Source: Ramlibacter sp. (GTDB lineage: Bacteria; Pseudomonadota; Gammaproteobacteria; Burkholderiales; Burkholderiaceae_C). From it: a stretch of 57,346 bases of DNA. This document shows positions 44,842-56,505 of the stretch, one piece after another. Below the pieces are notes generated by a model that was given only the letters and a program-made list of their open reading frames with translations, ran no database searches and was not told where the DNA came from. A program made the translations under genes and the position numbers. The stretch spans positions 1 through 57,346 of the forward strand of contig NZ_JARXAB010000048.1 in assembly GCF_029866045.1 (NCBI RefSeq), given 5' to 3'. The number at the start of each line of letters is the position of its first letter. The stretch's first letter is position 1.

Positions 44842-45197
44842 TTCAATTAGTTCCCAACTTGTACCTGCGGAACCCGAAGCCGATGACTTCTGGAAGGACC
44901 CCTGCAGATCAGTCTTGGGCCTGTCGTCACCGAAACCTCGCCCTGGACAACTCCAGGAATTTGGCCTCGGATCCGCATAGGCAGATATACCCGCCTCGAA
45001 AAGGCGAGCCCGCGATTATGACCCATTGAATTGATCTGTCAAGCAGCTGAGGTCTGCAAGACGAGGCGGCGACGCGACACCTTGATGTTTGCATGCGCAC
45101 ACTTATAGAAATACCTAGATAAAACAAGGGGTTGGGGTCCGACGGCCAGTAACACAGCGATGGAAGGAGGGTGTTCACGCCGGGATAGACTTGCCGG
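44842..45197. other. rplN-proC divergent intergenic region
   Basis: This 356-base gap carries the strong spc promoter on the minus strand (45015-45042), a leader of about 165 bases before rplN with a CCTGGA-GTTG-TCCAGG hairpin (44942-44957), and likely proC promoter elements on the plus strand (TTGATG near 45083 with TATAGA, or TTGCAT with TACCTA, both reasonably spaced). A strong GGAAGGAGG lies at 45162-45170, too far from the proC ATG for direct use. No gene is evident. Confidence 0.6.
45015..45042 (-). promoter_or_regulatory. Sigma70 promoter of the spc-alpha operons
   Basis: On the minus strand a perfect -35 TTGACA (45037-45042) is separated by 16 bases from a -10 CATAAT (45015-45020). 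Transcription would begin near 45008, about 167 bases before rplN. This is the best promoter in the window and fits the need to drive a 9-kb ribosomal block. Confidence 0.75.
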
Positions 45198-46055
45198 ATG
45201 ACAAGCCCTGCCCTCTTTCAAAGCTTCTCTCCTGACCGTCCGCTGGCGTTCATTGGCGGCGGCAACATGGCAAGCGCCATCCTCGGTGGCCTGATCCAGC
45301 GGGGTCTTTCCCAGGCGGCCGTCCGGGTGATCGAGCCCTTCGAGGCGGCGCGCAGCCGGCTCAAGCAAGCCTATGGCGTAGACGCGCAGTCAGCTCCCGA
45401 CGCAGGCTTTGCGGGCTCGACTTTGGTGGTCTGGGCGGTCAAGCCGCAGACTTTTCAGGACGCCGCAGCCCAGGCCGCGCCCTACCTCGGGAGACCGGGT
45501 CCCGCCCTCCACCTGAGCGTTGCTGCAGGCATCCGCTCGGACAGCATCGCTGCCTGGCTGGGGAGCCAGCGGGTGGTGCGGTCCATGCCCAACACGCCCG
45601 CGCTGATCGGCCAGGGGATGACCGCTTTGTTCGCCCGAGATTCGGTGACAGAGGCGGACCGTGCGTTGGTCGAGACGGTGATCGCTCCAACCGGCGACTA
45701 CCTTTGGGTCGGTGCAGAGACCCAGCTCGACGCGGTGACCGCACTTTCGGGTTCGGGCCCGGCGTATGTGTTCCTGTTCCTAGAGGCCATGATCGAGGCC
45801 GGCACCCAGATGGGCCTGCCCGCCGACCAGGCCAAGCGTCTGGCGATCGCCACTTTCTCCGGCGCCGCAGCGCTGGCGCGGGACTCCAGCGAGCCGCCGT
45901 CGGTGCTGCGCGAGCGGGTCACCTCCAAAGGTGGCACCACCTATGCGGCGCTCACCTCCCTGGAGCAGGCCCAGGTGCCGCAAGCCTTCATCGCCGCGAT
46001 GCACGCAGCCTGCCAGCGAGCAACCGAGCTTGGCGACGAATTCGGCCGGGCTTGA
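45198..46055 (+). CDS. proC: Pyrroline-5-carboxylate reductase
   Basis: ProC reduces 1-pyrroline-5-carboxylate to L-proline with NAD(P)H. The 285-residue product has the Rossmann motif AFIGGGNMASAILGGL at 17-32, the VVRSMPNTPALIGQGMT segment and the C-terminal signature VTALSGSGPAYVFLFLEAM followed by TSKGGTTYAAL. The ATG at 45198 has a weak local ribosome binding site. It is divergent from rplN and converges on ubiA 11 bases away. Confidence 0.96.
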   Translation: MTSPALFQSFSPDRPLAFIGGGNMASAILGGLIQRGLSQAAVRVIEPFEAARSRLKQAYGVDAQSAPDAGFAGSTLVVWAVKPQTFQDAAAQAAPYLGRPGPALHLSVAAGIRSDSIAAWLGSQRVVRSMPNTPALIGQGMTALFARDSVTEADRALVETVIAPTGDYLWVGAETQLDAVTALSGSGPAYVFLFLEAMIEAGTQMGLPADQAKRLAIATFSGAAALARDSSEPPSVLRERVTSKGGTTYAALTSLEQAQVPQAFIAAMHAACQRATELGDEFGRA

Positions 46056-46066
46056 CAGGACTTGAA

Positions 46067-46954
46067 TCAGCGCAGCGCGTAGCCAGCTACGACGCCGGCA
46101 AAGACGGTGAGCCCCAGCCAGTGGTTCAAGCGGAAGGCGCGAAAGCAGCCTTCCCGGGAGCGGCTGCGGATCATCGTGAAGTGCCACAGCACTTGGGCTG
46201 AGGCGATCACCAGGGCCAGGGCAAGCGGCGCAAGGGCGACACGGCCCCACAGGAGCCCAAACCAAATGCCCAGAAACAGCCCGTAGCAGGCCATCACCAC
46301 AGGCACATCCGCCTGGCCCAGCGTGATGGCCGAGGTCTTCATGCCAATACGCAGGTCGTCGTCGCGGTCCACCATGGCGTATTCCGTGTCGTAGGCCAGA
46401 ACCCAGAACAGGTTGCCCGCGAGCAGCGCCCAGGCTTCGCCTGGCACCCGGCCCTGCACCGCGGCGAAGGCCATGGGAATGCCGAAGCTAAAGGCTACGC
46501 CAAGCACCGCCTGCGGCATGGAAAGGTGCCGCTTGGCGAAAGGGTAGGCGACGGCGATCGCAAGCGCGGCGAAGGACCAGGCGATGGTGGCGGCGTTGGT
46601 GGTGAGGACCAGGCCAAAGGCCGCCAGGGCCAGAACGGCACCGACCGCCAGGGCTTCGCGCGCACCCAGCAGGCCGCTGGTGACGGGCCGATGCGCGGTG
46701 CGTTTGACATGGCGGTCAAAGTCACGGTCGGCCACATCGTTGATGCAGCAGCCGGCGCTGCGCATGAGGAGGGTGCCGCAGGTGAAGACCGCCACCAGGT
46801 GCCAGCCGGGAAAACCACCCGCAGCCACCCACAGCCCGGCCAGGGAGGGCCAGAGCAACAACAACCACCCCGCAGGACGGTCCCAACGAATCAGGTCGAG
46901 ATAAAGGCGCAGACGCGACGCTGGAACTTCGGGGGACAAGCCGATTTCACTCAT
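46067..46954 (-). CDS. ubiA: 4-hydroxybenzoate octaprenyltransferase
   Basis: UbiA attaches the polyprenyl tail to 4-hydroxybenzoate in ubiquinone synthesis. The 295-residue membrane protein has about nine helices and both aspartate-rich magnesium/diphosphate motifs, NDVADRDFD at 72-80 and [16 protein letters not shown] near 190. Its length is normal. It is separated from oxyR by 107 bases on the same strand. Confidence 0.96.
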   Translation of the reverse strand: MSEIGLSPEVPASRLRLYLDLIRWDRPAGWLLLLWPSLAGLWVAAGGFPGWHLVAVFTCGTLLMRSAGCCINDVADRDFDRHVKRTAHRPVTSGLLGAREALAVGAVLALAAFGLVLTTNAATIAWSFAALAIAVAYPFAKRHLSMPQAVLGVAFSFGIPMAFAAVQGRVPGEAWALLAGNLFWVLAYDTEYAMVDRDDDLRIGMKTSAITLGQADVPVVMACYGLFLGIWFGLLWGRVALAPLALALVIASAQVLWHFTMIRSRSREGCFRAFRLNHWLGLTVFAGVVAGYALR

Positions 46955-47061
46955 GGCGTGATCGTAAGGCCGCGGGGAGCGTCACCGACCAGCCGACCTG
47001 GGCCGCGTTTGTAATTCGTGTGGCGGGCCAAACGGCGACCCGAGCGGGCCCACGCCGATGA

Positions 47062-48018
47062 TCAGGACAGGCGAAGGACGCCTGGTAGCTCGCAGGCATA
47101 GACCGCGTTGCGCAGCGCGGCGATCGCCTCGTAACGCGTGAAGCTGCGCCGCCAAGCCAGCACCACGCGGCGTGAGGGCACATCGCCTTCGCTGAAAGGG
47201 ATGTACTTCACGTATTCCGCATCGTCCTTGCGTCGGCGGCTCCGGGCTGCCGACGTTTCGGCCGGCACGGACAGCTGCGGTACCAGGGTGATGCCCATGC
47301 CCGCGGCGACCATGTGCTTGATGGTTTCGAGCGAAGAGCCTTCGAAGCTCTTGCGGATGCCCTCCGCGTCGGCCGAGAAGCGAGCGAACTCGGGACAGAC
47401 CTCCAGCACATGGTCACGAAAGCAGTGCCCATTGCCCAGAAGCAGCATGGTCTCGGCCTTGAGCTCCTGGGCGGTGATGAACTTGCGTTCGGCCAGCGGG
47501 TGGCGGCTCGGCACGGCCACCATGAAGGGCTCGTCATAGAGGGCCGCCTGGGCCAGGCCGGTGTCGGGGAAGGGCTCGGCCATGATCGCGCAGTCGATCT
47601 CGCCGGTGCGCAGCATCTCCAGGAGGCGAACGGTGAAGTTTTCCTGCAGCATCAGCGGCATTTGCGGCGTGCGGTCGATCGCCTGGCGTACCAGACTGGG
47701 CAGCAGGTAGGGGCCGATGGTGTAGATCACACCCAAGCGCAGCGGGCCAGACAGTGGGTCCTTGCCCCGCTTGGCGATTTCCTTGATGGCCGCCGCCTGC
47801 TCCAGCACGCTCTGGGCCTGGCGCACGATCTCCTCGCCCAAGGGGGTCACAGACACCTCGTTGGCGCTGCGCTCAAACAGCTTGACCTCGAGTTCCTCCT
47901 CCAGCTTCTTGATTGCCAGCGACAAGGTGGGCTGGGAGACAAAGCAGGCCTCGGCCGCACGGCCGAAATGCTTCTCGCGGGCGACCGCGACGATGTACTT
48001 GAGTTCGGTGAGCGTCAT
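47062..48018 (-). CDS. oxyR: Hydrogen peroxide-sensing LysR regulator OxyR
   Basis: OxyR activates peroxide defence genes when its two cysteines form a disulfide. The 318-residue product has the LysR helix-turn-helix at 1-60 (FGRAAEACFVSQPTLSLAIK). Cys199 and Cys208 are in GNGHCFRDHVLEVC, the same positions as in E. coli OxyR, so redox sensing should be intact. It lies 15 bases after recG, an arrangement common in betaproteobacteria, and is probably co-transcribed with it. Confidence 0.96.
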   Translation of the reverse strand: MTLTELKYIVAVAREKHFGRAAEACFVSQPTLSLAIKKLEEELEVKLFERSANEVSVTPLGEEIVRQAQSVLEQAAAIKEIAKRGKDPLSGPLRLGVIYTIGPYLLPSLVRQAIDRTPQMPLMLQENFTVRLLEMLRTGEIDCAIMAEPFPDTGLAQAALYDEPFMVAVPSRHPLAERKFITAQELKAETMLLLGNGHCFRDHVLEVCPEFARFSADAEGIRKSFEGSSLETIKHMVAAGMGITLVPQLSVPAETSAARSRRRKDDAEYVKYIPFSEGDVPSRRVVLAWRRSFTRYEAIAALRNAVYACELPGVLRLS

Positions 48019-48033
48019 GGGGGTGGGAACCGA

Positions 48034-50112
48034 TCAGGCCTTGAGGTACTGCGATTTTCCACCCAGCCAGCGGGCCACATGCCGGTCGGCGAGGGCGGGA
48101 TAGCGATCCTGCATCGGCGGCGCGGCCTCGCGCGCCAGCTCTAGCAGGCCGCGATCAGCCTCCAGGTCGGCAAAACGCAGCAGGGGGGCGCCTGATTGCC
48201 GGGCCCCAAGAAACTCGCCAGGGCCGCGAATTTCCAGGTCACGCCGGGCGATCTCGAAGCCGTCATTGGTTTGCGCCATGGCCTTGAGCCGGGCTTTGGC
48301 GGTATCGCCCAGGCGGCCGTTCTCGCCGGGAGAAAACATCAGCACGCAGGCCGAGGCCGCCGCGCCGCGGCCCACGCGACCGCGCAGCTGGTGCAGCTGC
48401 GACAGGCCAAAGCGTTCGGCATGTTCGATCACCATCAGGGAGGCGTTGGGCACATCCACACCGACCTCGATCACGGTGGTGGAGACCAGCACCCCCATCT
48501 GCCCGTCCTCGAAGAGGGCCATCACCGCCTTCTTATCCGCCGCCGGCATGCGCGAATGCAGCAGCCCCACCATCACGCCGGGCAGGGCCTCGGCCAGGTC
48601 CGCGTGCGTGGCGGTGGCATTGGACAGGTCCAGCGCCTCACTCTCCTCGATGAGCGGGCACACCCAATAGACCTGGCGGCCCTGGGCCAGCTGCGCGCGG
48701 ATGCGGTCCACCACCTGCGCGCGCCGGCTGTCGGCAACCACCTTGGTGACGATGGGGGTGCGGCCTGGAGGTAGCTCGTCGATGGTGCTGACGTCCAGAT
48801 CGGCGTAGTAGCTCATGGCCAAGGTACGCGGGATCGGCGTGGCCGACATCATCAGCAAGTGGGGCTCCAGTGGCGCGGATGCGTCCTGCGTTTGCAGCTT
48901 GCCGCGCAGTGCCAGGCGCTGGGCCACGCCGAAACGGTGCTGCTCGTCGATCACCGCCAGCCCCAGCTGCTTGAACTGCACCTGCTCCTGGATCACCGCA
49001 TGGGTGCCCACCACCAAAGCCGCCTGGCCACTGGCGACGGCCTCGAGCATGGGGCCTCTTTCCTTCTTCTTCTGGCTGCCGGTGAGCCAGGCGACCCGCA
49101 AGCCGCGCGGCGTGAGCAGAGGCTCGAGCCAGCCAATTAGCTTTCGGAAATGCTGCTCGGCGAGGATTTCGGTGGGCGCCATCAGCGCGCACTGCCAGCC
49201 CGCCTCGATGGCCACCGCCGCGGCCAGGGCCGCGACCACGGTCTTGCCCGAGCCCACGTCCCCCTGCAGCAGCCGGTGCATCGGTGCTTCGCGGGCAATG
49301 TCCGCACCGATCTCTTCGACCACCCGGCGCTGGGCACCGGTGAGCTCAAAGGGCAAGGCCGCCAGAAGGTGCTCGGGCAGTCCGCCAGGCGCAGCGCGCA
49401 GGGCCGGCGCGCGCAAGGCGTCCCGCTCGCGCTTGCTTTGCAGCTGCGAGAGTTGCTGCGCCAGCAATTCCTCGGCCTTGAGCCGCTGCCAGGCCGGATG
49501 ACTGCGGTCTTCCAGGGCGGCCAACGAGGTTTCGGGGCCGGGGTGATGGAGAAATTCCAGGGCCTCGCGCAGCCCCCAACGCGGGTTCAGGCCAAAGCGG
49601 CGCGCCAAGGTCTGCGGCAAGGTGTCGGACAAGTCGGCACGCGCCAAGCCGGAGTCCACCACCTTGCGCAGGTAGGCCTGGGGCAAGGTGGCCACCGTGG
49701 GGTAGACCGGGGTGAGCGCCTGCGGCAGCGGCGCGTCGGCCGGCTTGCACACCGGGTGCACCATTTGCCAACCGAAGAAGCCCCCACGCAGCTCGCCGCG
49801 CGCGCGGATGCGGGTGCCAGGGGCCAGCGCCTTCTGCTGCGCGGGGTAGAAGCTGAAAAAGCGCAGCTGGCAGGTGTCTGTGCCGTCATCCAGCGTGGCC
49901 ACCAGCTGGCGCCGGGGGCGATAGGCAATCTCGCACGCGGTGATGGTGCCCTCGACCTGCGCCGCCTCGCCCTCACGAGCCGCCCCGAGCGGGGTGATAC
50001 GGGTTTCGTCCTCGTAGCGCAGGGGAAGGTGAAGCGCCAGGTCGATGTCGCGCGCCAGACCCAATTTGATCAGGGCCTTCTGGGGGGCGGACAGGGGCTT
50101 GCCATCGGGCAT
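48034..50112 (-). CDS. recG: ATP-dependent DNA helicase RecG
   Basis: RecG reverses stalled replication forks and migrates Holliday junctions. The 692-residue product has an N-terminal OB-fold wedge domain ([20 protein letters not shown]) and superfamily 2 motifs: Walker [24 protein letters not shown] (DExH), [12 protein letters not shown], and the later [14 protein letters not shown] and QLRGRVGRG. The start [10 protein letters not shown] at 50112 is chosen over an upstream Met on family grounds. It is divergent from queA. Confidence 0.96.
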   Translation of the reverse strand: MPDGKPLSAPQKALIKLGLARDIDLALHLPLRYEDETRITPLGAAREGEAAQVEGTITACEIAYRPRRQLVATLDDGTDTCQLRFFSFYPAQQKALAPGTRIRARGELRGGFFGWQMVHPVCKPADAPLPQALTPVYPTVATLPQAYLRKVVDSGLARADLSDTLPQTLARRFGLNPRWGLREALEFLHHPGPETSLAALEDRSHPAWQRLKAEELLAQQLSQLQSKRERDALRAPALRAAPGGLPEHLLAALPFELTGAQRRVVEEIGADIAREAPMHRLLQGDVGSGKTVVAALAAAVAIEAGWQCALMAPTEILAEQHFRKLIGWLEPLLTPRGLRVAWLTGSQKKKERGPMLEAVASGQAALVVGTHAVIQEQVQFKQLGLAVIDEQHRFGVAQRLALRGKLQTQDASAPLEPHLLMMSATPIPRTLAMSYYADLDVSTIDELPPGRTPIVTKVVADSRRAQVVDRIRAQLAQGRQVYWVCPLIEESEALDLSNATATHADLAEALPGVMVGLLHSRMPAADKKAVMALFEDGQMGVLVSTTVIEVGVDVPNASLMVIEHAERFGLSQLHQLRGRVGRGAAASACVLMFSPGENGRLGDTAKARLKAMAQTNDGFEIARRDLEIRGPGEFLGARQSGAPLLRFADLEADRGLLELAREAAPPMQDRYPALADRHVARWLGGKSQYLKA

Positions 50113-50167
50113 GGGACAATTCTGCCCGACCCAATTGCTTGGCACGGGCCCGTCCGGCCCTCAGGAC

Positions 50168-52473
<2,306 letters not shown>

Positions 52474-52481
52474 GCCGCGCG

Positions 52482-53198
52482 CTACCACCGCGCCACTGAG
52501 AACTGCATCGATTCGGTATCGCGCCGGAGCGTCACCTCCTTGCGCGATACCGCCAAGAACCAGGTCTGGCGTTCGACCTCGGGCCTGGGCTTGGCAAAGC
52601 CGGCCGGGGTCAACAAGGCCAGGCACCACGCGGGCTGCGGGTCGCGCACAGACCGGTAGAGGATGCCGCCCAAATCCGCGTCACGGGCCACACGCGCCAG
52701 ACGCTGCGTGGGTCCGTAGTCACGAGGGTGTTGCCAGGCCGCTCCTTCGGCCGCCCAGGGCGGGCGCTGGAGGTCGACGACCGACGCAGCGACCGAGACC
52801 CGAAACGCGGTGTGTGCCACCGGCTCAATGCGCACCAAATCCACCGCGTCGCGCAAGAACCGCCAGCGCCAATAGCCCAGTTCGGCGCCCGCCGTCCGGA
52901 CGGACTCGGCGCCATAGAAGACACCCGGGTCGGTATCGCCCCGAAAGCGGGAGCCACCGCGCCGCGGGTCATAACGGAAAGGCGTGGCCAGAAGGTAGTC
53001 GAGGCCGGCAACGTCTGCGGAGCGGCGCGGCTTGCTCGCCTCGAGCAGGGACTCGAGCAGGTCCTGCTCGACGAGGCTGTCAACCAGCTTCATGGTGCCC
53101 GCAATATGCTGCGACTCCACCATGCGCCAAGCCTGACCACGCCAGGCAAAGGCCTCAGATTTGAGCGCGGGAGGCGTCCAGATAGTGGACGACACGGA
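52482..53198 (-). CDS. RES-domain toxin (NAD+-degrading family)
   Basis: A 238-residue RES-domain protein. Characterised relatives (MbcT, ParT) kill or stall cells by breaking down NAD+ or by ADP-ribosylation. Conserved residues are the Arg in GSRFRGDTDPGVFYGAES, the Glu in TAGAELGYWR and the Ser in GGILYRSVRDP. I place the start at GTG 53198: AAGGA lies seven bases before it and the next residues (SSTIWTPPALKSEA) match the family. This makes it overlap the antitoxin gene by 44 bases. It converges on tgt, 8 bases away. Confidence 0.87.
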   Translation of the reverse strand, partial: SVSSTIWTPPALKSEAFAWRGQAWRMVESQHIAGTMKLVDSLVEQDLLESLLEASKPRRSADVAGLDYLLATPFRYDPRRGGSRFRGDTDPGVFYGAESVRTAGAELGYWRWRFLRDAVDLVRIEPVAHTAFRVSVAASVVDLQRPPWAAEGAAWQHPRDYGPTQRLARVARDADLGGILYRSVRDPQPAWCLALLTPAGFAKPRPEVERQTWFLAVSRKEVTLRRDTESMQFSVARW

Positions 53199-53535
53199 CC
53201 AATCCTTCCGTTTGGGCAATCAGATCGATCGGGCGACCCCGCAGGCCCCGGTTTTCGCTTTGCAGCCACTGGCGGGCGGTCTCCTCGTCACCCACGATGG
53301 AGTCCAGCGAGCGGAAGACACGCACGAACAACAGCGCCAGTTCCCACTCCTTGCGTCGCTCGTCCAATCGGTAGTCGCCGCTGTAGAGCCGGGTGACGGT
53401 CGCGGCGCTCACGCCGAGCACCTTGGCGAGCAGGGCGCGGGAGAGATTCAGCCGCTCGGCGGCACGCGCCACGGCCTTGGTCAGCACCGCGGCGGGGTCC
53501 GGCTTGGCAGAGGGGGAGTGGGCCCGGGCGATCAT
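53155..53535 (-). CDS. MbcA/ParS/Xre-type antitoxin (DUF2384)
   Basis: A 126-residue antitoxin. An Xre-like helix-turn-helix covers about 30-60 (LLAKVLGVSAATVTRLYSG). The C-terminal DUF2384 toxin-binding region includes WLQSENRGLRGRPIDLIAQT and RVVHYLDA. Such proteins block the RES active site and repress their own promoter. The gene precedes and overlaps the RES toxin gene. The upstream region is AT-rich with inverted repeats, fitting autoregulation. Confidence 0.9.
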   Translation of the reverse strand: MIARAHSPSAKPDPAAVLTKAVARAAERLNLSRALLAKVLGVSAATVTRLYSGDYRLDERRKEWELALLFVRVFRSLDSIVGDEETARQWLQSENRGLRGRPIDLIAQTEGLVRVVHYLDASRAQI

Positions 53536-53590
53536 GAAATGAATTCTTTCCGCTGAAATAATAGACCAGATTTATTTCTGAGGAAAGATT
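53536..53590 (-). promoter_or_regulatory. Promoter/operator of the RES-Xre toxin-antitoxin pair
   Basis: An AT-rich patch carries TTTCCT and TATTAT spaced by 17 bases on the minus strand. It also has an inverted repeat GAAATAA (53555-53561) / TTATTTC (53572-53578) overlapping the spacer and -10 region, and a GAAATGAATTCTTTC near-dyad next to the start. This is the expected layout for antitoxin autorepression. Confidence 0.55.
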
Positions 53591-53654
53591 CTGGTCGATG
53601 CGGATCCGGCAGGCAGGGATCGCTTCGCGCCCGAGGCCATGCCGGACTTGCCGC

Positions 53655-53676
53655 CGCGTCGGCTCGCACCGACGCG
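53655..53676. terminator. GC hairpin after the FIST gene
   Basis: CGCGTCGG-CTCGCA-CCGACGCG is a perfect 8-bp stem 12 bases beyond the FIST stop codon. No T-tract follows, so it is only a possible terminator. Confidence 0.35.
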
Positions 53677-53687
53677 CGTGCGTGAAC

Positions 53688-54953
53688 TCAGCCGCCGTGG
53701 GCGGGAGTGGTGAAGACGGTCAGCACGCCGGTATAGCCATAGAGCTGCTGCCCGGCAATCTCGCCAGCGGCGAAAAAGCCCACCAGAGGCACCTCGCCCA
53801 GGGCATGGCGGATCACCTGTAACTCAGCGTTGGGCCCGCCGAAATGCGGCCCGCCGCGACCGGTGCAGCTCACATAGACCGCGCCCGCAATTCGCCGCTG
53901 TGGGTGGGGCGCGGACAGTGCCTCGGGCAAGGCCAGCGATGCCGCCAGCGGGGCACTCATTTCCTCGGGCTCGAGCGCCTCGCGGATCTCAGCGCAGATG
54001 CGCACCAGATCCGCGCGGGCCGCGCGCCCGTTGCGTTGGCAAAAGGCCATCGGCATGCCGGCTTCGACCTGCTCGGCCACGGCGACGCCGCGGCGCCCGG
54101 GATCGAGGCCGATGATGTGCCGTACACGCACCTCGTCGCCGAAGCTGCCGGTGCGGCCCACTGCCGCGCCTCCGGGCAGGCTCAAACCCACGAGGGTCGA
54201 GCGCAGGGTGGCCATGGCCTCCTGCGGCCGCTCGAGAGAGATGGAGAGGTCTTTCAGGAGGCGGTCCAAGGCCGGCTCTTGGTCGAGGCCCAGGATGACG
54301 TTGCCCTCAGCGGCGGTCACCTGCATCTGCCGGGTGATCGGCTGGCAGCCTTGGGTGACCCGGGACACCAGGCTCACCTCCTCGCTGAAGGCAACGCCGG
54401 ACAAGCCGCCCTGGAAAACACCGCCGGCCCGGCCATGGCCAGGCAGCGTGCCGTTGCCCGCCACAGCGAATTGCAGCACGTCACCGCGGCTGGAGGCCAG
54501 GCCGCCAAAGACCCGGCCACTGCCGGTGCGGGCGGCCATTTCGGCAATCAGTTCGCCCAGGTCTGGCGTGCCCGAATCGGCATGAACCAGGGCAGTGTTC
54601 GCATCAAAACCGATGCCCAGCGGGGCCACGCCCGAGAAGACACGGTACTGGTCCGACGGCAAGTCGCAAAGCATGACCGCGAGCGCCGGCTCGTCGATGT
54701 ACTCGGCGTTATTGGCGCAGATGCCCACGCCCACGGTGCCCGACCAGTCGGCGACACCGGGCAGTTCGGCCATCAGGTGGTCGAGGATGTCCTGGGCCTG
54801 GGCCGCGTAATGGTCGGTGATGTAGAGAAGCCCCAGCGAAGGGGTGCTGGCGTAGTCGGGCAGCGCCATCTGGGCGCGCAACTGGGCAAGCGCCAAGCCT
54901 GCGGCCATCTCCCACTGGGGATGGGTGGCGTGGCCAAAGGGGAACAGCTTCAT
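53688..54953 (-). CDS. FIST-domain signal-sensing protein
   Basis: A 421-residue protein with FIST N-terminal (about 40-200) and FIST C-terminal (about 230-390) domains. FIST domains are thought to bind small ligands such as amino acids and occur alone or fused to signalling modules; here no output domain is present. Visible segments are GTVGVGICANNAEYI, FGGLASSRGDVLQ and the C-terminal FAAGEIAGQQLYGYTGVLTV, a common FIST end. There is no signal peptide. It lies 25 bases after phaM on the same strand. Confidence 0.87.
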   Translation of the reverse strand: MKLFPFGHATHPQWEMAAGLALAQLRAQMALPDYASTPSLGLLYITDHYAAQAQDILDHLMAELPGVADWSGTVGVGICANNAEYIDEPALAVMLCDLPSDQYRVFSGVAPLGIGFDANTALVHADSGTPDLGELIAEMAARTGSGRVFGGLASSRGDVLQFAVAGNGTLPGHGRAGGVFQGGLSGVAFSEEVSLVSRVTQGCQPITRQMQVTAAEGNVILGLDQEPALDRLLKDLSISLERPQEAMATLRSTLVGLSLPGGAAVGRTGSFGDEVRVRHIIGLDPGRRGVAVAEQVEAGMPMAFCQRNGRAARADLVRICAEIREALEPEEMSAPLAASLALPEALSAPHPQRRIAGAVYVSCTGRGGPHFGGPNAELQVIRHALGEVPLVGFFAAGEIAGQQLYGYTGVLTVFTTPAHGG

Positions 54954-54978
54954 GGGAGGCGGTCCGCGCAAGCGCAGC

Positions 54979-55758
54979 TCAGGTTGGCGGCGCTGCGCGC
55001 GAGCGGGGCTTGGCAGGACTGCGTGCCGCGCGCGTGTCCTTGGTGGGCTTGGAGGCCGTGGCGGCCTTGGACTTGGCCGCCGGAGCCGGGCGACGGCCCG
55101 GGGTGCCCGCGGCGCCTGACGCTGCGGCTGGAGCGGATGCCGCCGGGGCACCGGCTTGGGCCACATCCTTCAGCGTCGCGGCGGCGATCTGTTGGAACTG
55201 GTTGGAGAGCGCGCCCCACCACTGCAGCGGGTCGACGGCCGCCGCGCCGGCGCCGGCTGGTCCCTGCGCCGCCTGGTTGGACTTGCCCGCCGCCTTGGTC
55301 GATCCGGAGGGCTTGGCCGCCTTGCGCGGTCGGCTGGCGGCGGAAGGCGAATCGGCGGCGGACGGGGAGCCAGAAGAGGTGCCAGAGGAGGTGCCAGGGG
55401 AGAAAGCGGATGCAGGCGGGGCAAAGGCCGACGCCATCGCGCCGGGCTTGACCTGGAGCGACTCGGCCAACTCGTTCATGCTGAGGTTCATGCCCTGCAA
55501 GGTGGACAGCGTCATCTTCTGCACTTCCAATGCCTGGATGGTCGCCGACAGCGCCTTGCCGTTTTGCTCCAGCCAGAAGTGGACGGCGCGCAGCTCCTGA
55601 ATACGCTTGTCGAGTTCCTCGACATTGAGTGTGGGCGCGATCCAGCTGGACAACTGCGTCATCTGCGGCAGGCCGCCGCCCGCCCCCTTGGCCAGGTTCT
55701 GAAGGAAATCAAAGCCGGGAACGAGTTTGGCGAAGCCAAAGGTCTGTGAATCGCTCAT
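54979..55758 (-). CDS. phaM: Polyhydroxyalkanoate granule regulator PhaM
   Basis: PhaM activates PHB synthase and links PHB granules to the nucleoid, helping share granules between daughter cells. The 259-residue product has the conserved N-terminus FGFAKLVPGFDFLQNLAKGA and the helix-rich region SWIAPTLNVEELDKRIQELR and ATIQALEVQKMTLSTLQGMN. The Ala/Pro/Lys-rich C-terminal half (many PAAKSKAA-like units) resembles histone H1 tails and probably binds DNA. No PHA synthase is in the window, so the pathway lies elsewhere. Confidence 0.88.
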   Translation of the reverse strand: MSDSQTFGFAKLVPGFDFLQNLAKGAGGGLPQMTQLSSWIAPTLNVEELDKRIQELRAVHFWLEQNGKALSATIQALEVQKMTLSTLQGMNLSMNELAESLQVKPGAMASAFAPPASAFSPGTSSGTSSGSPSAADSPSAASRPRKAAKPSGSTKAAGKSNQAAQGPAGAGAAAVDPLQWWGALSNQFQQIAAATLKDVAQAGAPAASAPAAASGAAGTPGRRPAPAAKSKAATASKPTKDTRAARSPAKPRSRAAPPT

Positions 55759-55853
55759 GGGCGCCCTCTCAAAAAGTGCAGCGCCAGCTTATCAGGCGCG
55801 ATGCCCAGCGTCGATCGCCAGCAGCCGGCGCAAGACCTGGGTGGTCGGCTCGC

Positions 55854-56402
55854 TCAGTGCTTGTGCCCGTGTTGGTGCGCACCCGCAGGGCTCGACCCGG
55901 AGGAGGACGCTGCTGCACCCGGCGCGCGCAGGGCTACCGGCATCTGGACTGGCAAACGCCGCTCGGCGCCACGGGCATCACGCAGCACCAGGGTGACGGG
56001 GACCGTCGAGCCCTCCTTGAGAGGGGCCTTGAGGCCCATCAGCATCAGGTGATGGCCGCCAGGGCGGAGATCAAAAGGCTTGCCCGGCACCAGCACGATC
56101 TCACTGACCGCGCGCATGCGCATCACGTCGCCGTCCATCTTCATCTCATGCAGTTCGGCGACGCCGGCGGCTGGCGTTTGCAGGCCCACCAAGGTCAGGG
56201 GCTCAGACGCGGTCAGGCGCATGAAGCCGCCGGTGCCGCTTTGGCCTGGCACGCTCGCGCGGACCCAGGCGCCCTCGATCTTGAGCGCAGTGCCCTGGGC
56301 CAGGGCGGAAGCCCCCGGCGCCAGTGGAAGCACCAGAGCAACACAGAGGAAAAGGCGCCGCAGTCGGGCAACGGCGGCAGGGAGGTTCTTGCAATCGGTC
56401 AT
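55854..56402 (-). CDS. Periplasmic copper chaperone PCu(A)C
   Basis: PCu(A)C proteins hold Cu(I) in the periplasm and deliver it to cytochrome oxidase. The 182-residue precursor has a signal peptide (about 1-36, ending ALAQ). The copper motif is the LHEMKMDGDVMRM segment followed by RPGGHHLMLMGLK, giving His85, Met96, His118 and Met120 as likely ligands. The C-terminal tail AGAHQHGHKH adds more histidines. A start five codons upstream is also possible. It lies 103 bases after the YcnI-like gene, its usual partner. Confidence 0.9.
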   Translation of the reverse strand: MTDCKNLPAAVARLRRLFLCVALVLPLAPGASALAQGTALKIEGAWVRASVPGQSGTGGFMRLTASEPLTLVGLQTPAAGVAELHEMKMDGDVMRMRAVSEIVLVPGKPFDLRPGGHHLMLMGLKAPLKEGSTVPVTLVLRDARGAERRLPVQMPVALRAPGAAASSSGSSPAGAHQHGHKH

Positions 56403-56505
56403 GGTTGGGTGTTCCATTTCAAAGTGGGGAGGGCATCGACCCGGCAGGACGCCAGTGGCGGGCCGATTCAGGCCGGATACACGTCCGAACGGACGAGGCT
56501 GCCAA

